From assembly GCA_903813345.2 (NCBI GenBank), contig CAIIXF020000006.1, forward strand, positions 18,170,348 to 18,234,347: DNA of 64,000 nt. Direction: 5' to 3'. Under the pieces are notes generated by a model. It did no database searches. It saw only the letters and a list, made by a program, of their open reading frames with translations, and was not told the origin of the DNA. The position numbers were made by a program, and so were the translations under genes. This DNA comes from Owenia fusiformis (lineage: Eukaryota; Annelida; Polychaeta; Sabellida; Oweniidae). This document shows positions 1-11,659 of the stretch, piece by piece; position 1 is the first letter of the stretch, and every line of letters starts with the position of its first letter.

Positions 1-150
1 AAATTATTTTATCATCTCTAGAAGTGATTTTCTTGGAGGTAATGAATTCGCCTAACATATGCAACTGTTTAAATCCCCAGGAAATGGCCAAAATCAAGCA
101 TATATGACTGTCCAAAATCTGTTGTGCTAACTTCCCTCCTCCTTTAAGGA
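1..150. repeat. End of a foldback element (cut by window edge)
   Basis: The first ~150 bases match the right end of the foldback element at 31667-32376, including the terminal stretch 'gtccaaaatctgttg' followed by 'cttccctcctcc'. Only one arm is inside the window, so the element continues to the left. No coding potential is seen. Confidence 0.75.
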
Positions 151-171
151 GAAGCCCCTAATACAAAATGA

Positions 172-600
172 CACTAAACTAAGACAACAGCAATGCCAAA
201 GTGTAGCAGATCCCATTGAACAGCCATGGCTGGCATTTTTGCAAACGAAGTATATAGCAAAAATTGTAAAATAACACTTATAAATGGCCACGATTTTCAA
301 AAATGGTTGCTCACTAGCTAAATTGTCATCAGAAAGTGTAATATGCTTAGCCCATATAAATTTTAGCAAAAATTGCACACATTCAAAGGGTACATGTGTA
401 AATGGCGGCCATTTTTCAAAATATAGTCACCTGCTAGCCCAAATGTCATAAGACAGTGTACCATGTTTAAGAGTATTCACATATTAAATATGAACAAAAT
501 CGCTCCACTACTTTTCGTAGTAAAATACGTAGAAATGGCAGCCATTTTTCAAGATTTCCGCCTACAAATTTTTTTGTCTCCCTAAAAAAGGTAAATTGTG
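172..600 (+). repeat. Family A repeat, partial copy
   Basis: It begins with the family A end signature ('caatgccaaagtgtagcag', 'atcccattgaac') and carries the 'aaatggcggccatttttc' internal blocks, but stops before the GGAC-rich end. It lies directly upstream of a longer copy in the same orientation. Confidence 0.7.
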
Positions 601-778
601 CATGTTGTATATACCCTTGAGAGGCCAATCAGATATTTTATTTATTGGGTAGTCTCTCTTAAAACATCAGATTATAGTATTCTCGAAACATGGCCAGGCA
701 CTTTAATAGTGCAAGTCATTCTACATTTTGTATTCTGCATGTAATTCCACACATGTACATCTTGACGATATAATAAAC

Positions 779-1853
779 CAGAACAACGGCAACGCCAAAG
801 CGTAGCGAATCCCATCGAACAGAAATGGCTGGCATTTTTACAAACGAATAGCAAATATCATAAAACAACACACCAGAAAGGCCACCATTTTCAAAATGGT
901 TGCTCACTAGCCAAGTTGTCATCAGAAGAAATAATATGCTTTTCAGTAGCCACCTCTAAAATTTTTGAAAAATCGCACACATACTTGTAAAATAACACAC
1001 ATAAAAATGGTGGCCATTTTTCAAAATGGCCGACTACTCCCCAAAGTTTTATTAGACAATGTGCCATGCTTAAAGTATTCACATATCAAATATGAACAAA
1101 ATTGATCCACTACTTTTCGAGTTATAGTAAAATACGTTAAAATGGCGGCCATTTTTCATAAAATTTTTCAAAATGGCCGCCTTCTACCAAAAGTGTCATA
1201 GGACAGTGTGCCATGCTAGTAGTATTCACATACCAAATATGAACAAAATCGCTCCACTACTTTTCGAGTTATAGTAAAATACGTTAAAATGGCGGCCATT
1301 TTTCAAAATGGCCGCCTTCTACCAAAAGTGTCTTTAGACAGTGTACAATGCTTATAGTATTCACATACCAAATATGAACAAAATCACTCCACTATTTTTT
1401 GAGTTATAGCAAAGATCGTAAAATGACGAGTAAAGGCCGCCATTTTTCAAGATGGCTGCCATGTGCTTCTTTTATATCTACATTTGTAGCATTATTAATG
1501 TCCTTTATAATTTTTTACATTTAAAACATATTGATATAACAGTTTTACATATTGCACCTAAATTACTGTAAAATCGGCACTAAAATGGCCGCCATTTTGA
1601 AATGAGCGGCCATTTTGAAAATCGGCTTTCGAGCAGAACTTCTACCCCAAAAAGGTATATGTGTACAAAATATGAACAAAATCGGGCCAACGGTATTTGA
1701 GTTATTGCCCGGACGGACGGACAGACGGACGGACGGACGTACGTACGGACGGACGTACGTACGGACGGACGTACGTACGGACGGACGGACGGACGGAGGC
1801 GTTCCCTATATCCCTCCGAACTTCGTTCGATGGGATAATAATACAGCAAGAGA
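779..1853 (+). repeat. Family A repeat, longest copy
   Basis: About 1.07 kb. One end carries TCCCATCGAAC and the other GTTCGATGGGA, so the termini hold a short inverted repeat. Inside are ~130-bp tandem units (1090-1450), each with an 'aaaatggcggccatttttca' block and the phrase 'tccactacttttcgagtta'. A GGAC/GTAC tetranucleotide tract lies at about 1710-1798. Other copies are at 2336-2826, 27283-28722 (reverse, interrupted) and 29322-29770 (reverse). There is no transposase, so it is a non-autonomous element of unknown class. The open frames in it are low-complexity readings of the GGAC tract. Confidence 0.8.
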
Positions 1854-1879
1854 GCAGATGACATTCTAATTTAAACAAT

Positions 1880-2159
1880 GCAAAGTCCAATACTTTAGTA
1901 CACTATGAGTGTATTTAGTGTATTTGGATTGTGTGATTACAATCAGATGGACTCTCAAAACTACTGTCAATCTCAAAATTTGCAATATATTTTCACAAAA
2001 TGAATCAATTTTGTGAAATAAGATCTGCTGTAAATTAAGGTACATGTAGTTCCACATCTTATTTATTTAATGGGTTCCATGTTATTTCCAAGACCACAAC
2101 TCATTCCTTACATGGTCTATATATCTTTCATTTTTGCACCAAAAGAGTATACATATATG
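1880..2159. other. AT-rich stretch, nothing recognised
   Basis: No coding frame, repeat or RNA structure is recognised here. Confidence 0.5.
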
Positions 2160-2330
2160 TAACGACCCAGACAGCACAAGTGGAGGCTTAAGCCATTTGG
2201 CTCGGTAGTAAAGCATCAAACTTTGAACCTGAAGGTCTTGGGTTCGATTCCCGCACTGGGGGTCGTTAGTTAGCCATTCCCCTGAGGGACCCTTTGGGTG
2301 TAACCTATACTTGTAAAATGCAGTGACCTA
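2160..2330 (+). repeat. tRNA-derived SINE-like sequence
   Basis: A box-like TGGCTCGGTAG (2198-2208) and B box-like GGTTCGATTCC (2241-2251) have tRNA-like spacing. The block is bracketed by TAACGACCC (2160-2168) and GGGTCGTTA (2260-2268), which could pair as a stem. Cloverleaf folding otherwise fails, so this is a SINE head and not a tRNA gene. A related downstream tail ('cccctgagggaccctttggg') follows. Confidence 0.6.
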
Positions 2331-2335
2331 CTAAA

Positions 2336-2826
2336 ACTAGACAACAGCAACGACAAAGCAACGCCAACAGCACTGGCTGGCACTTTTACAAACGAAATAT
2401 ATTGCAAATATCGTAAAATAACATACATAAGAAAGTTCAATTCAAAATGGCCACCACTACCCAAATTGTCGCTGAACAAAATCGTAAAATGGCATGTAAA
2501 GTTTTTTCAAGGTGGCTGCCATGCATTTTTTCTTGCTTAATTAATGTCCAATTTAACTTTTTTACATTTAAAACATATTGCTTTTACAGTTTTATAAACA
2601 GTACCTAAATTACTGTGAAATCGGCACTAAAATGGCTGCCATTTGAAAATTGGCTTTTGAGCAGAACTCCTATAGGGCACATGTGTACAAAATATAAATG
2701 AAATCATGCAGGTAATGGTATTTTAGTTATCGCCCAGACAGACGGACATATGTACGTACATAACATATGTACGTACGGATGGACAGATGGAGGCGTTCCC
2801 TATATCCCTCCAAACTTCGTTTGTTA
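2336..2826 (+). repeat. Family A repeat, internally deleted copy
   Basis: It starts with the family A end ('acaacagcaacgacaaagc') and ends with 'ggaggcgttccctatatccc' and 'aacttcgtttg'. Most of the tandem middle is missing. The GGAC tract is diverged (2735-2790). Confidence 0.7.
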
Positions 2827-2839
2827 TTTTCTGCGGATT

Positions 2840-3335
2840 TGTCATACAGGATCACTCAATGATTTTGGCTTCGTTAGAATGTTCATTTTAATACAGTAAT
2901 AACGATCGCTCTTCTAATTTGTCTTTTTCAAAACTCAAAATGTCATGTTTTTACGTATTATTGCCCAGCACTGGACGGAAGTATTGTCAACACTGAAATC
3001 CCCAGGAATTTCCTTGGAATTTCGTGACTATCAAATTTCGCGAATTTAAACTGGAGGAATTTCGCTGCTTTTATATTTTGCTAATTTTCAAAAACACGCG
3101 AAAAGCGCGCTAAAATTACCGGGAGTACAGTATTTTTTAGAAGGATTTAAAATCAAATTCACTGCAGAATTGAATGAAATCTTTCTGCACCAACGTCAGA
3201 GAACACACTTCCAGTTTTACAACCAATGATTTATCGTTCAAAAATTTGTCATACATTTGCCTAATATCTGCTTGAATATATATTTGTGCTGATTGCTAAT
3301 TTTCAAAATAGGTAGGGTGAAGAATATGAAGGTTG
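2840..3335. other. Non-coding, nothing firm
   Basis: The only recognisable pieces are a short 'aatttcgcgaattt' segment (2990-3125) and the phrase 'gggagtacagta', both of which recur near 51640-51730. Confidence 0.4.
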
Positions 3336-3339
3336 TTTG

Positions 3340-3720
3340 ATCTTGTCCCAGAAACAGTACTGTCAACCCCCAAAGAGTTTCTCGCGGGACAGATTTTTAA
3401 GACCCAGTGCCCAAAATTCGCGGGATTTTGCGGGACATCTACTAAATTCGCGGGATTTCGCGGGACATTTAAGGGATTTGCGTGATTGCGCTAATAGGCC
3501 AATTTTTTTTATCAAATTCGCGGGATTTCGCGGGACCATTCGAGGGACAAACACCCTAATTGCGGGACAGTTAACAGGTTTACCACCAAAAACTTCATAG
3601 AGGGACAGATTTTTTTAGACAAAGTGCCCTAAATTTGCGGGATTTCGCGGGACATCCACCTAAATTTGCAGGATGTCCCGGGACATTCAAGGGATTTGCG
3701 TGATTGGGACTAATGTAAAA
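3340..3720. repeat. CGCGGGA-rich irregular tandem repeat
   Basis: Short units of the type 'ttcgcgggatttcgcgggac' recur with variable spacing; a related fragment lies at 11515-11650. The two opposed open frames here are translations of the repeat and are not counted as genes. Confidence 0.7.
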
Positions 3721-3839
3721 GCGTGTAAAAGTACTTAAATCAAACTTTCAGATACTGATTAATCAAATATAATGCACCGTTACATTGTAACTTAAATAAA
3801 CGTCAACACAATTTCACACAAGAACACAAATGTGTACAA

Positions 3840-5818
3840 TATGTCCCCACCTATGGGTGATCCCGTCAAATGGTTATCCTAAAAATGAGTAGACAAGACT
3901 TTACCGACACAATTTGAGGACGGAGAATCCAAAATGGCCACTTTAAAATTTACCAAGAATGCCAAAAAATTAGTCAGTTCGAGATTTTCATACTAAGAAC
4001 CATCCCTGAAAATTTGAAATTGATCCGTCACACAGTTAACCAGAAAACATGTAAACAAGACTTTACAGACAAGATTTGACGACAGAAAATCCAAAATGGC
4101 TGCCTTGACATTTATCCAGAATGCCAAAAACTAATCTGTTCTAGATTTTCATACTAAGAATCATCCCTGAAAATTTGAAATTGATCTACCAAACAGTTCA
4201 CCTGAAAATGTGTAGACAAGTCTTAACAGACAAGATTTTAGGACAGAAAATCCAAAATGGCTGCCTTGACATTTACCCAGAATGCCCAAAAACTAATCAG
4301 TTCTAGAATTTAATACTAAGAATCATCCCTGAAAATTTGAAATTGATCTACCAAACGATTCACCTAAAAACGCATAGACAAGACTTTATGGGCAAGATTT
4401 TAAGACGGAAAATCCAAAATGGCTGCCTTGACATTTATCCAGAATGCCAAAAAACTAATCAGATCTAGATTTTCATACTGAGAATCATCCCTGAAAATTT
4501 GAAATTGATCCGTCACACAGTTAACCAGAAAACATGTAAACAAGACTTTACAGACAAGATTTGACGACAGAAAATCCAAAATGGCTGCCTTGACATTTAT
4601 CCAGAATGCCAAAAACTAATCTGTTCTAGATTTTCATACTAAGAATCATCCCTGAAAATTTGAAATTGATCTACCAAACAGTTCACCTGAAAATGTGTAG
4701 ACAAGTCTTAACAGACAAGATTTTAGGACAGAAAATCCAAAATGGCTGCCTTGACATTTACCCAGAATGCCCAAAAACTAATCAGTTCTAGAAGTTAATA
4801 CTAAGAATCATCCCTGAAAATTTGAAATTGATCTACCAAACGATTCACCTAAAAACGCATAGACAAGACTTTATGGGCAAGATTTTAAGACGGAAAATCC
4901 AAAATGGCTGCCTTGACATTTATCCAGAATGCCAAAAAACTAATCAGATCTAGATTTTCATACTGAGAATCATCCCTGAAAATTTGAAATTGATCTACCA
5001 AACAGTTCACCTGAAAATGCGTAGACAAGACTTTACAGACAAGATTTTAGGACGGAAAATCCAAAATGGCTGCCTTGACATTTACCCAGAATGCCCATAA
5101 ACTAATCAGATCTAGATTTTCATACTAAGAATCATCCCTGAAAATTTGAAATTGATCTACCAAACGGTTCACCTGAAAACGCGTAGACAAGACATTACAG
5201 ACAAGATTTTAGGACGGAAAAATCCAAAATGGCCGACAATAAAAAAGTGATTATGAGTTTTTGCTGAAATCTTTTTACAAAATTATCACATATAACTACT
5301 GTTAACAATAACATAGGCTTTTACAACAAAGTACACCTGAAATTATTTATAAAGCTACTAAAAAGTTAAAGTATGAAAACTGAAAAACACCATTCAATAT
5401 GATACAAAGTATTATCGTGCGCTAACTTTTCTTAAAACATTCAAAATGGCTGACATGACTGAGCTAACAGGTCCAAAACCTAATCAGATCTAGAATGAAG
5501 TAAGCTGAACAAGATGTTAAAGTTTTAAAAGCAACTGTGAAGCCGTTTTTCTTGAAGTTTGCAGACAAGGATTTTAGCATTTGACTTCAAAATGGCCGAC
5601 AGGAAGTAGGTATTGAGTTAATTTTTTTTCATCCACATCTGTATGCACTCATAAGTTATCCCTGAAAATTTGAAGGTGATATCTGTAGCGGTTTTGGAGA
5701 AAACTACCGGACGTACGGACGGACAGACAGACGGACAGACAGACGGACAGACAGACAGACGGACAGACGGACGCGCCTAGGCCGACAATATGGCCCCACA
5801 CTATGTGGTGGGGACATA
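3840..5818. repeat. Family B element with terminal TATGTCCCCACC and ~162-bp units
   Basis: The left end reads TATGTCCCCACC and the right end carries its inverse (GGTGGGGACATA). Between them lie about eight to nine tandem units of ~162 bp, each with 'aatccaaaatggctgcc' and 'aatcatccctgaaaatttg'. A higher-order period of ~485 bp (three units) is visible: the rare variant 'tgatccgtcacacag' is at 4021 and again at 4506. The right part ends with a GGAC/AGAC tract (5702-5773). It is non-autonomous and has no open frame of interest. Confidence 0.85.
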
Positions 5819-6187
5819 AAAACAGTAAGATCATATACAGAACTAAACGTTTAGTTTAAAGGCACTATCAGATCTACCAAAAAAAAGATTTTCATACTAA
5901 GAATCATCCCTGAAAATTTGAAATTGATCTACCAAACAGTTCACCTGAAAATGTGTAGACAAGTCTTAACAGACAAGATTTTAGGACAGAAAATCCAAAA
6001 TGGCTGCCTTGACATTTACCCAGAATGCCCAAAAACTAATCAGTTCTAGAATTTAATACTAAGAATCATCCCTGAAAATTTGAAATTGATCTACCAAACG
6101 ATTCACCTAAAAACGCATAGACAAGACTTTATGGGCAAGATTTTAAGACGGAAAATCCAAAATGGCTGCCTTGACATTTATCCAGAA
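5819..6187. repeat. Family B second copy, left fragment
   Basis: From about 5880 the sequence repeats the interior of the first family B element. It stops abruptly at 6187 in mid-unit ('tttatccagaa'), where the family C array begins, and resumes at 9174. A small palindrome (ACTAAACGTTTAGT, ~5842-5855) lies in the joint between the two B copies. Confidence 0.8.
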
Positions 6188-9173
6188 GGTATGAGTACCG
6201 TAATCCAACACCAAATTCGAAAATTCAGAACAATACCCGGCACAAATGGCGTTCGTGATCAACTATGAAACGCTTACCCCCCATAGTGTTATATATCAAA
6301 ATGTACCTGTTCATATAGGGATTCGATTGATCTACATCAAATTATAGGGAGTCAGGTTACTTTTTGAGATATCAGCGTCCATTTATTGTAACTCGCGTTT
6401 GCTAACATCGCCTCAATTCTGAGACGACGGGCCAAACGCGTAGTAAACATGATCACGTCGGAACTATTTTGACCTACATCGCTATTTTCGTAATTCAAAT
6501 GAAAGTTGAACTCCTCCTCTTTATTTTGATACCAAATAGTGGCATACTAGGTACCCTAGAAGCCAGCTATGGTGTTATTTAGAACAAAACCACAAGTTTT
6601 TAAATGGACTATATAGGGGTCATACCTTTTGGCGGATGGATATGGAACCTCATACCTTAATGTGTTATGACATCACACTGATTTTTGTCTCTGCAACTTT
6701 TTTTGGCAGAAAATATCATTTTTAGTTCAAAAATGCATAAAAACGTCGGAAATGGCTGAATATGTGAAAAAATTATCCATTTAGGCTAGAAAGGGTTAAT
6801 TTGCCCTACCCCAAATACGTCTAAATATGCTAGTCTAACTTTGCCACTGTGACGTCACAAATCTAACCTGACTATCTCTGAGTTTATTGAAGAAAATGAT
6901 ACGTCTGACAAACAGCTTTCATTCCCTATATGGCACACCTTCTACTAAGAGTTGCATCATTGACTAAATCTACGACAAAGGCCCTATGTCCCGAGGATTT
7001 TGACTGAAATTTGGCCATTTTCGTCCAAATCTCAGTAAATAGCAGTTTCCCCAACAGCTGTATTTTGAAATAAATATTGCTACAATGTAGCAATTTAAAA
7101 ATCACACATGCTTACTGTTTCTGTTGACCTGACACGTGTATCTAGCCTGTAAAAATGAAAAATCGCTACATTGTAGCAATTTCAGTGAGATATGGGCCCT
7201 CAAAATCATGTATTTTTAGCAAAAAATGAAGAAATAACCTGCAATTTTGACGGAATTTTGGAGGGCTTTCTTTCATTTATGACCCTCCGGGGGCCTCCTT
7301 TGACCATACTAATACACACAGAAGGGTTGAAAGTGATTTTAAATCATTGTTTGCCCTACGCCGAACGAAAAAATCGATTCTGTTCTCAAATTCTGCTGGA
7401 ATAATGGTCTCTGGCCAACTAGCAGACAATTTTAGGCCTCATATTAAGGTATGAGTACCGTAATCCAACACCAAATTCGAAAATTCAGAACAATACCCGG
7501 CACAAATGGCGTTCGTGATCAACTATGAAACGCTTACCCCCCATAGTGTTATATATCAAAATGTACCTGTTCATATAGGGATTCGATTGATCTACATCAA
7601 ATTATAGGGAGTCAGGTTACTTTTTGAGATATCAGCGTCCATTTATTGTAACTCGCGTTTGCTAACATCGCCTCAATTCTGAGACGACGGGCCAAACGCG
7701 TAGTAAACATGATCACGTCGGAACTATTTTGACCTACATCGCTATTTTCGTAATTCAAATGAAAGTTGAACTCCTCCTCTTTATTTTGATACCAAATAGT
7801 GGCATACTAGGTACCCTAGAAGCCAGCTATGGTGTTATTTAGAACAAAACCACAAGTTTTTAAATGGACTATATAGGGGTCATACCTTTTGGCGGATGGA
7901 TATGGAACCTCATACCTTAATGTGTTATGACATCACACTGATTTTTGTCTCTGCAACTTTTTTTGGCAGAAAATATCATTTTTAGTTCAAAAATGCATAA
8001 AAACGTCGGAAATGGCTGAATATGTGAAAAAATTATCCATTTAGGCTAGAAAGGGTTAATTTGCCCTACCCCAAATACGTCTAAATATGCTAGTCTAACT
8101 TTGCCACTGTGACGTCACAAATCTAACCTGACTATCTCTGAGTTTATTGAAGAAAATGATACGTCTGACAAACAGCTTTCATTCCCTATATGGCACACCT
8201 TCTACTAAGAGTTGCATCATTGACTAAATCTACGACAAAGGCCCTATGTCCCGAGGATTTTGACTGAAATTTGGCCATTTTCGCCCAAATCTCAGTAAAT
8301 AGCAGTTTCCCCAACAGCTGTATTTTGAAATAAATATTGCTACAATGTAGCAATTTAAAAATCACACATGCTTACTGTTTCTGTTGACCTGACACGTGTA
8401 TCTAGCCTGTAAAAATGAAAAATCGCTACATTGTAGCAATTTCAGTGAGATATGGGCCCTCAAAATCATGTATTTTTAGCAAAAAATGAATAACCTGCAA
8501 TTTTGACGGAATTTTGGAGGGCTTTCTTTCATTTATGACCCTCCGGGGGCCTCCTTTGACCATACTAATACACACAGAAGGGTTGAAAGTGATTTTAAAT
8601 CATTGTTTGCCCTACGCCGAACGAAAAAAATCGATTCTGTTCTCAAATTCTGCTGGAATAATGGTCTCTGGCCAACTAGCAGACAATTTTAGGCCTCATA
8701 TTAAGGTATGAGTACCGTAATCCAACACCAAATTCGAAAATTCAGAACAATACCCGGCACAAATGGCGTTCGTGATCAACTATGAAACGCTTACCCCCCA
8801 TAGTGTTATATATCAAAATGTACCTGTTCATATAGGGATTCGATTGATCTACATCAAATTATAGGGAGTCAGGTTACTTTTTGAGATATCAGCGTCCATT
8901 TATTGTAACTCGCGTTTGCTAACATCGCCTCAATTCTGAGACGACGGGCCAAACGCGTAGTAAACATGATCACGTCGGAACTATTTTGACCTACATCGCT
9001 ATTTTCGTAATTCAAATGAAAGTTGAACTCCTCCTCTTTATTTTGATACCAAATAGTGGCATACTAGGTACCCTAGAAGCCAGCTATGGTGTTATTTAGA
9101 ACAAAACCACAAGTTTTTAAATGGACTATATAGGGGTCATACCTTTTGGCGGATGGATATGGAACCTCATACC
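6188..9173. mobile_element. Family C inverted-repeat element, 2.4-copy tandem array
   Basis: Three copies of a 469-bp core begin GGTATGAGTACC and end CCTCATACC: 6188-6656, 7448-7916 and 8705-9173. Two nearly identical spacers separate them (6657-7447, 791 bp; 7917-8704, 788 bp). The array is flanked by a 4-bp duplication, AGAA (6184-6187 and 9174-9177), and interrupts a family B unit whose intact form is at 4436. No protein is encoded; the 60-70 aa frames in the spacers have no recognisable domain. I infer a MITE-type element amplified with its spacer. Confidence 0.85.
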
Positions 9174-10066
9174 AGAATGCCAAAAAACTAATCAGATCTA
9201 GATTTTCATACTGAGAATCATCCCTGAAAATTTGAAATTGATCTACCAAACAGTTCACCTGAAAATGCGTAGACAAGACTTTACAGACAAGATTTTAGGA
9301 CGGAAAATCCAAAATGGCTGCCTTGACATTTACCCAGAATGCCCATAAACTAATCAGATCTAGATTTTCATACTAAGAATCATCCCTGAAAATTTGAAAT
9401 TGATCTACCAAACGGTTCACCTGAAAACGCGTAGACAAGACATTACAGACAAGATTTTAGGACGGAAAAATCCAAAATGGCCGACAATAAAAAAGTGATT
9501 ATGAGTTTTTGCTGAAATCTTTTTACAAAATTATCACATATAACTACTGTTAACAATAACATAGGCTTTTACAACAAAGTACACCTGAAATTATTTATAA
9601 AGCTACTAAAAAGTTAAAGTATGAAAACTGAAAAACACCATTCAATATGATACAAAGTATTATCGTGCGCTAACTTTTCTTAAAACATTCAAAATGGCTG
9701 ACATGACTGAGCTAACAGGTCCAAAACCTAATCAGATCTAGAATGAAGTAAGCTGAACAAGATGTTAAAGTTTTAAAAGCAACTGTGAAGCCGTTTTTCT
9801 TGAAGTTTGCAGACAAGGATTTTAGCATTTGACTTCAAAATGGCCGACAGGAAGTAGGTATTGAGTTAATTTTTTTTCATCCACATCTGTATGCACTCAT
9901 AAGTTATCCCTGAAAATTTGAAGGTGATATCTGTAGCGGTTTTGGAGAAAACTACCGGACGTACGGACGGACAGACAGACGGACAGACAGACGGACAGAC
10001 AGACAGATGGACAGACGGACGCGCCTAGGCCGACAATATGGCCCCACACTATGTGGTGGGGACATA
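9174..10066. repeat. Family B second copy, right part
   Basis: It resumes the interrupted family B copy exactly where it broke off at 6187. It is nearly identical to the first element's right part and ends with the GGAC/AGAC tract and the terminal GGTGGGGACATA. Confidence 0.85.
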
Positions 10067-10265
10067 AAAATACGCATGGGAATATTATTAAACTTTATTG
10101 TAATTTATCAAAAACAAAAACCATGCTTCAGGTGTGAGTACCGTAATCTAACACGAAATTCAAAAATTCGGAACAATACTTTGCACTTCTGGCATCGTGA
10201 CAAACTATGAAATGCTTACCCCCATAATGTTATATATCAAAATGTACCAATTCATATACTGTAGG

Positions 10266-10291
10266 CATGGGCTTTCAATTGAAAGCCCATG
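10266..10291. repeat. 26-bp perfect palindrome
   Basis: CATGGGCTTTCAA is followed by its exact inverse, with no loop. Intact family C copies lack it, so it is an insertion. ATATA occurs on both sides. Confidence 0.85.
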
Positions 10292-10349
10292 ATATAGGGG
10301 TTCGATTAATCTACATCAAATTATAGGGAATGAGGTTACTTTTCTAGAT

Positions 10350-11226
10350 AGGGTTTGTAGAAAAAAAGGTATCGGGTAGTAAATCCTCCATGCTGGGTTC
10401 AAACTTGGTACCCGGTCGAAAAAACGGATACCCAAAAAACGAAATATACGAATATTATCGCATCCTATGACCCCTTTAGATTGTGACCACAATCTAAAGG
10501 GGTCGTAGGATGCGATAAATACGAATATACAACATAATTAGATCATTAGAAAACGTGTAAGATTTGTTTTGAATTTACAAAAATGTATGTAACTTCCTAC
10601 AAAATTGAGCTAGAAGCTTCAAATAAAAAGCATTTTAAGGCTCTTTTCTTCCTCTATCATAATGGTCATATTTCCATTGGTAATGAAGGGGGGGGGGGGT
10701 GCACCCCCTCCTGGCTACGCCAATGACAAGACAAATCAATCTTACTTTATTTTCAATAGGTCGTACGTGGTACGTGAATTGTTTTGATTATGATTTAAAT
10801 CTGTAAATAGCTATCGTTGCTTTAGCAGAGAGGTGACGTGTGTTAATTTACATGATGCAACGTGTAAGATTATTAATCATAATTTAAGTTATCCCAATTT
10901 TCGACAAAATGTCCACTGAATTGTAAATTGTTATGTCTTACAATGTCATAGGCGTAGCCAGGAGAGGGTGCGATGGTGCGATCGCACCCCCCCCCCATAA
11001 CCAATGAAAATATGGCCATGACGATAGAGGAAGAAAAGAGCCTTAAAATATGCTTTTTAATTGAAGCTTCTAGCTCAATTTTGAAGGATGTTACATACAT
11101 TTTTGTAAATTCAAAACAAATCTTACACGTTTTCTCATAATCTAATTATGTTATATATTCGTATTTTTCGTTCTTTGGGTACCCGTTTTTTTGACCGGGT
11201 ACCGGGTACCAAGTTTGACAAACCCT
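10350..11226. mobile_element. Foldback hAT-like element with 8-bp target duplication
   Basis: The termini are AGGGTTTGT and ACAAACCCT, flanked by the exact 8-bp direct repeat TTCTAGAT (10342-10349 and 11227-11234). Long arms of roughly 290 bp are inverted copies of each other. They carry 'aaaacgtgtaagatttg', the GGTACC-rich end and the G- or C-run next to 'ctggctacgcc'. An 8-bp duplication is typical of hAT elements. No transposase frame is present. Confidence 0.85.
10455..10518. repeat. Long hairpin in the foldback element
   Basis: TTATCGCATCCTATGACCCC pairs with its near-perfect inverse over ~30-bp arms around a 3-4 base loop. It occurs only in the left arm, so it arose after or separately from the arms. 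Confidence 0.8.
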
Positions 11227-11514
11227 TTCTAGATATCAGCGTACATTTATTGTAAATCGCGTTTGCTAACATTTGCTCAGTTCTGAGATGAAGGCCACAC
11301 GGGTAGTAAAAAGGCCAACGTTGGAACTATTTGTGACCTACATCCCTATTGTCGTAATTAAAATGAAAGTTGAACCCTTCCTCTTTATTTTGATACCAAA
11401 CAACAGCATGCTAGGTACTTAAAATTAGGTAAACTTTACTCCTCAAAAGTGCAAAAACTTAGCTTCTTACTTAGTATATAAGATAAGATAATCACAATAT
11501 AGGGGATTGCAACA

Positions 11515-11650
11515 ATTTCGGAAATTCGCGGAGGTCAAAGCCACATTTGCGGGACTTCGCGGGACATTGCGGGACACGCGAATTAGCCTAATTTTGATCA
11601 AATTCGCAGGATAATCCCGCCATTCGCGGGACACTTGACAGCTCTGCAGA
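11515..11650. repeat. CGCGGGA-type repeat fragment
   Basis: A short stretch with 'cgggacttcgcgggacattg', related to the array at 3340-3720. Confidence 0.6.
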
Positions 11651-11659
11651 AAGTATTAT

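Larger units (their letters stand above)
10131..11421. repeat. Diverged family C copy, interrupted
   Basis: It starts GGTGTGAGTACCG and follows the family C core until 10349, then continues at 11235 after an inserted foldback element. It fades near 11421. A 26-bp perfect palindrome is also inserted in it at 10266-10291. Confidence 0.75.

Noticed and set aside
1580-1890. Arg/Thr/Asp/Gly and Ser/Val/Arg/Pro-rich frames
   Set aside because: They translate the GGAC/GTAC tetranucleotide tract of a family A repeat.
3840-5230. Regularly spaced repeats resembling a CRISPR array
   Set aside because: The ~162-bp units are continuous tandem repeats without unique spacers, in an animal genome.
6188-9173. 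Repeated 60-70 codon frames as a small gene family
   Set aside because: They lie in the spacer and core of a tandem non-autonomous element, with no start context, splice sites or domain.
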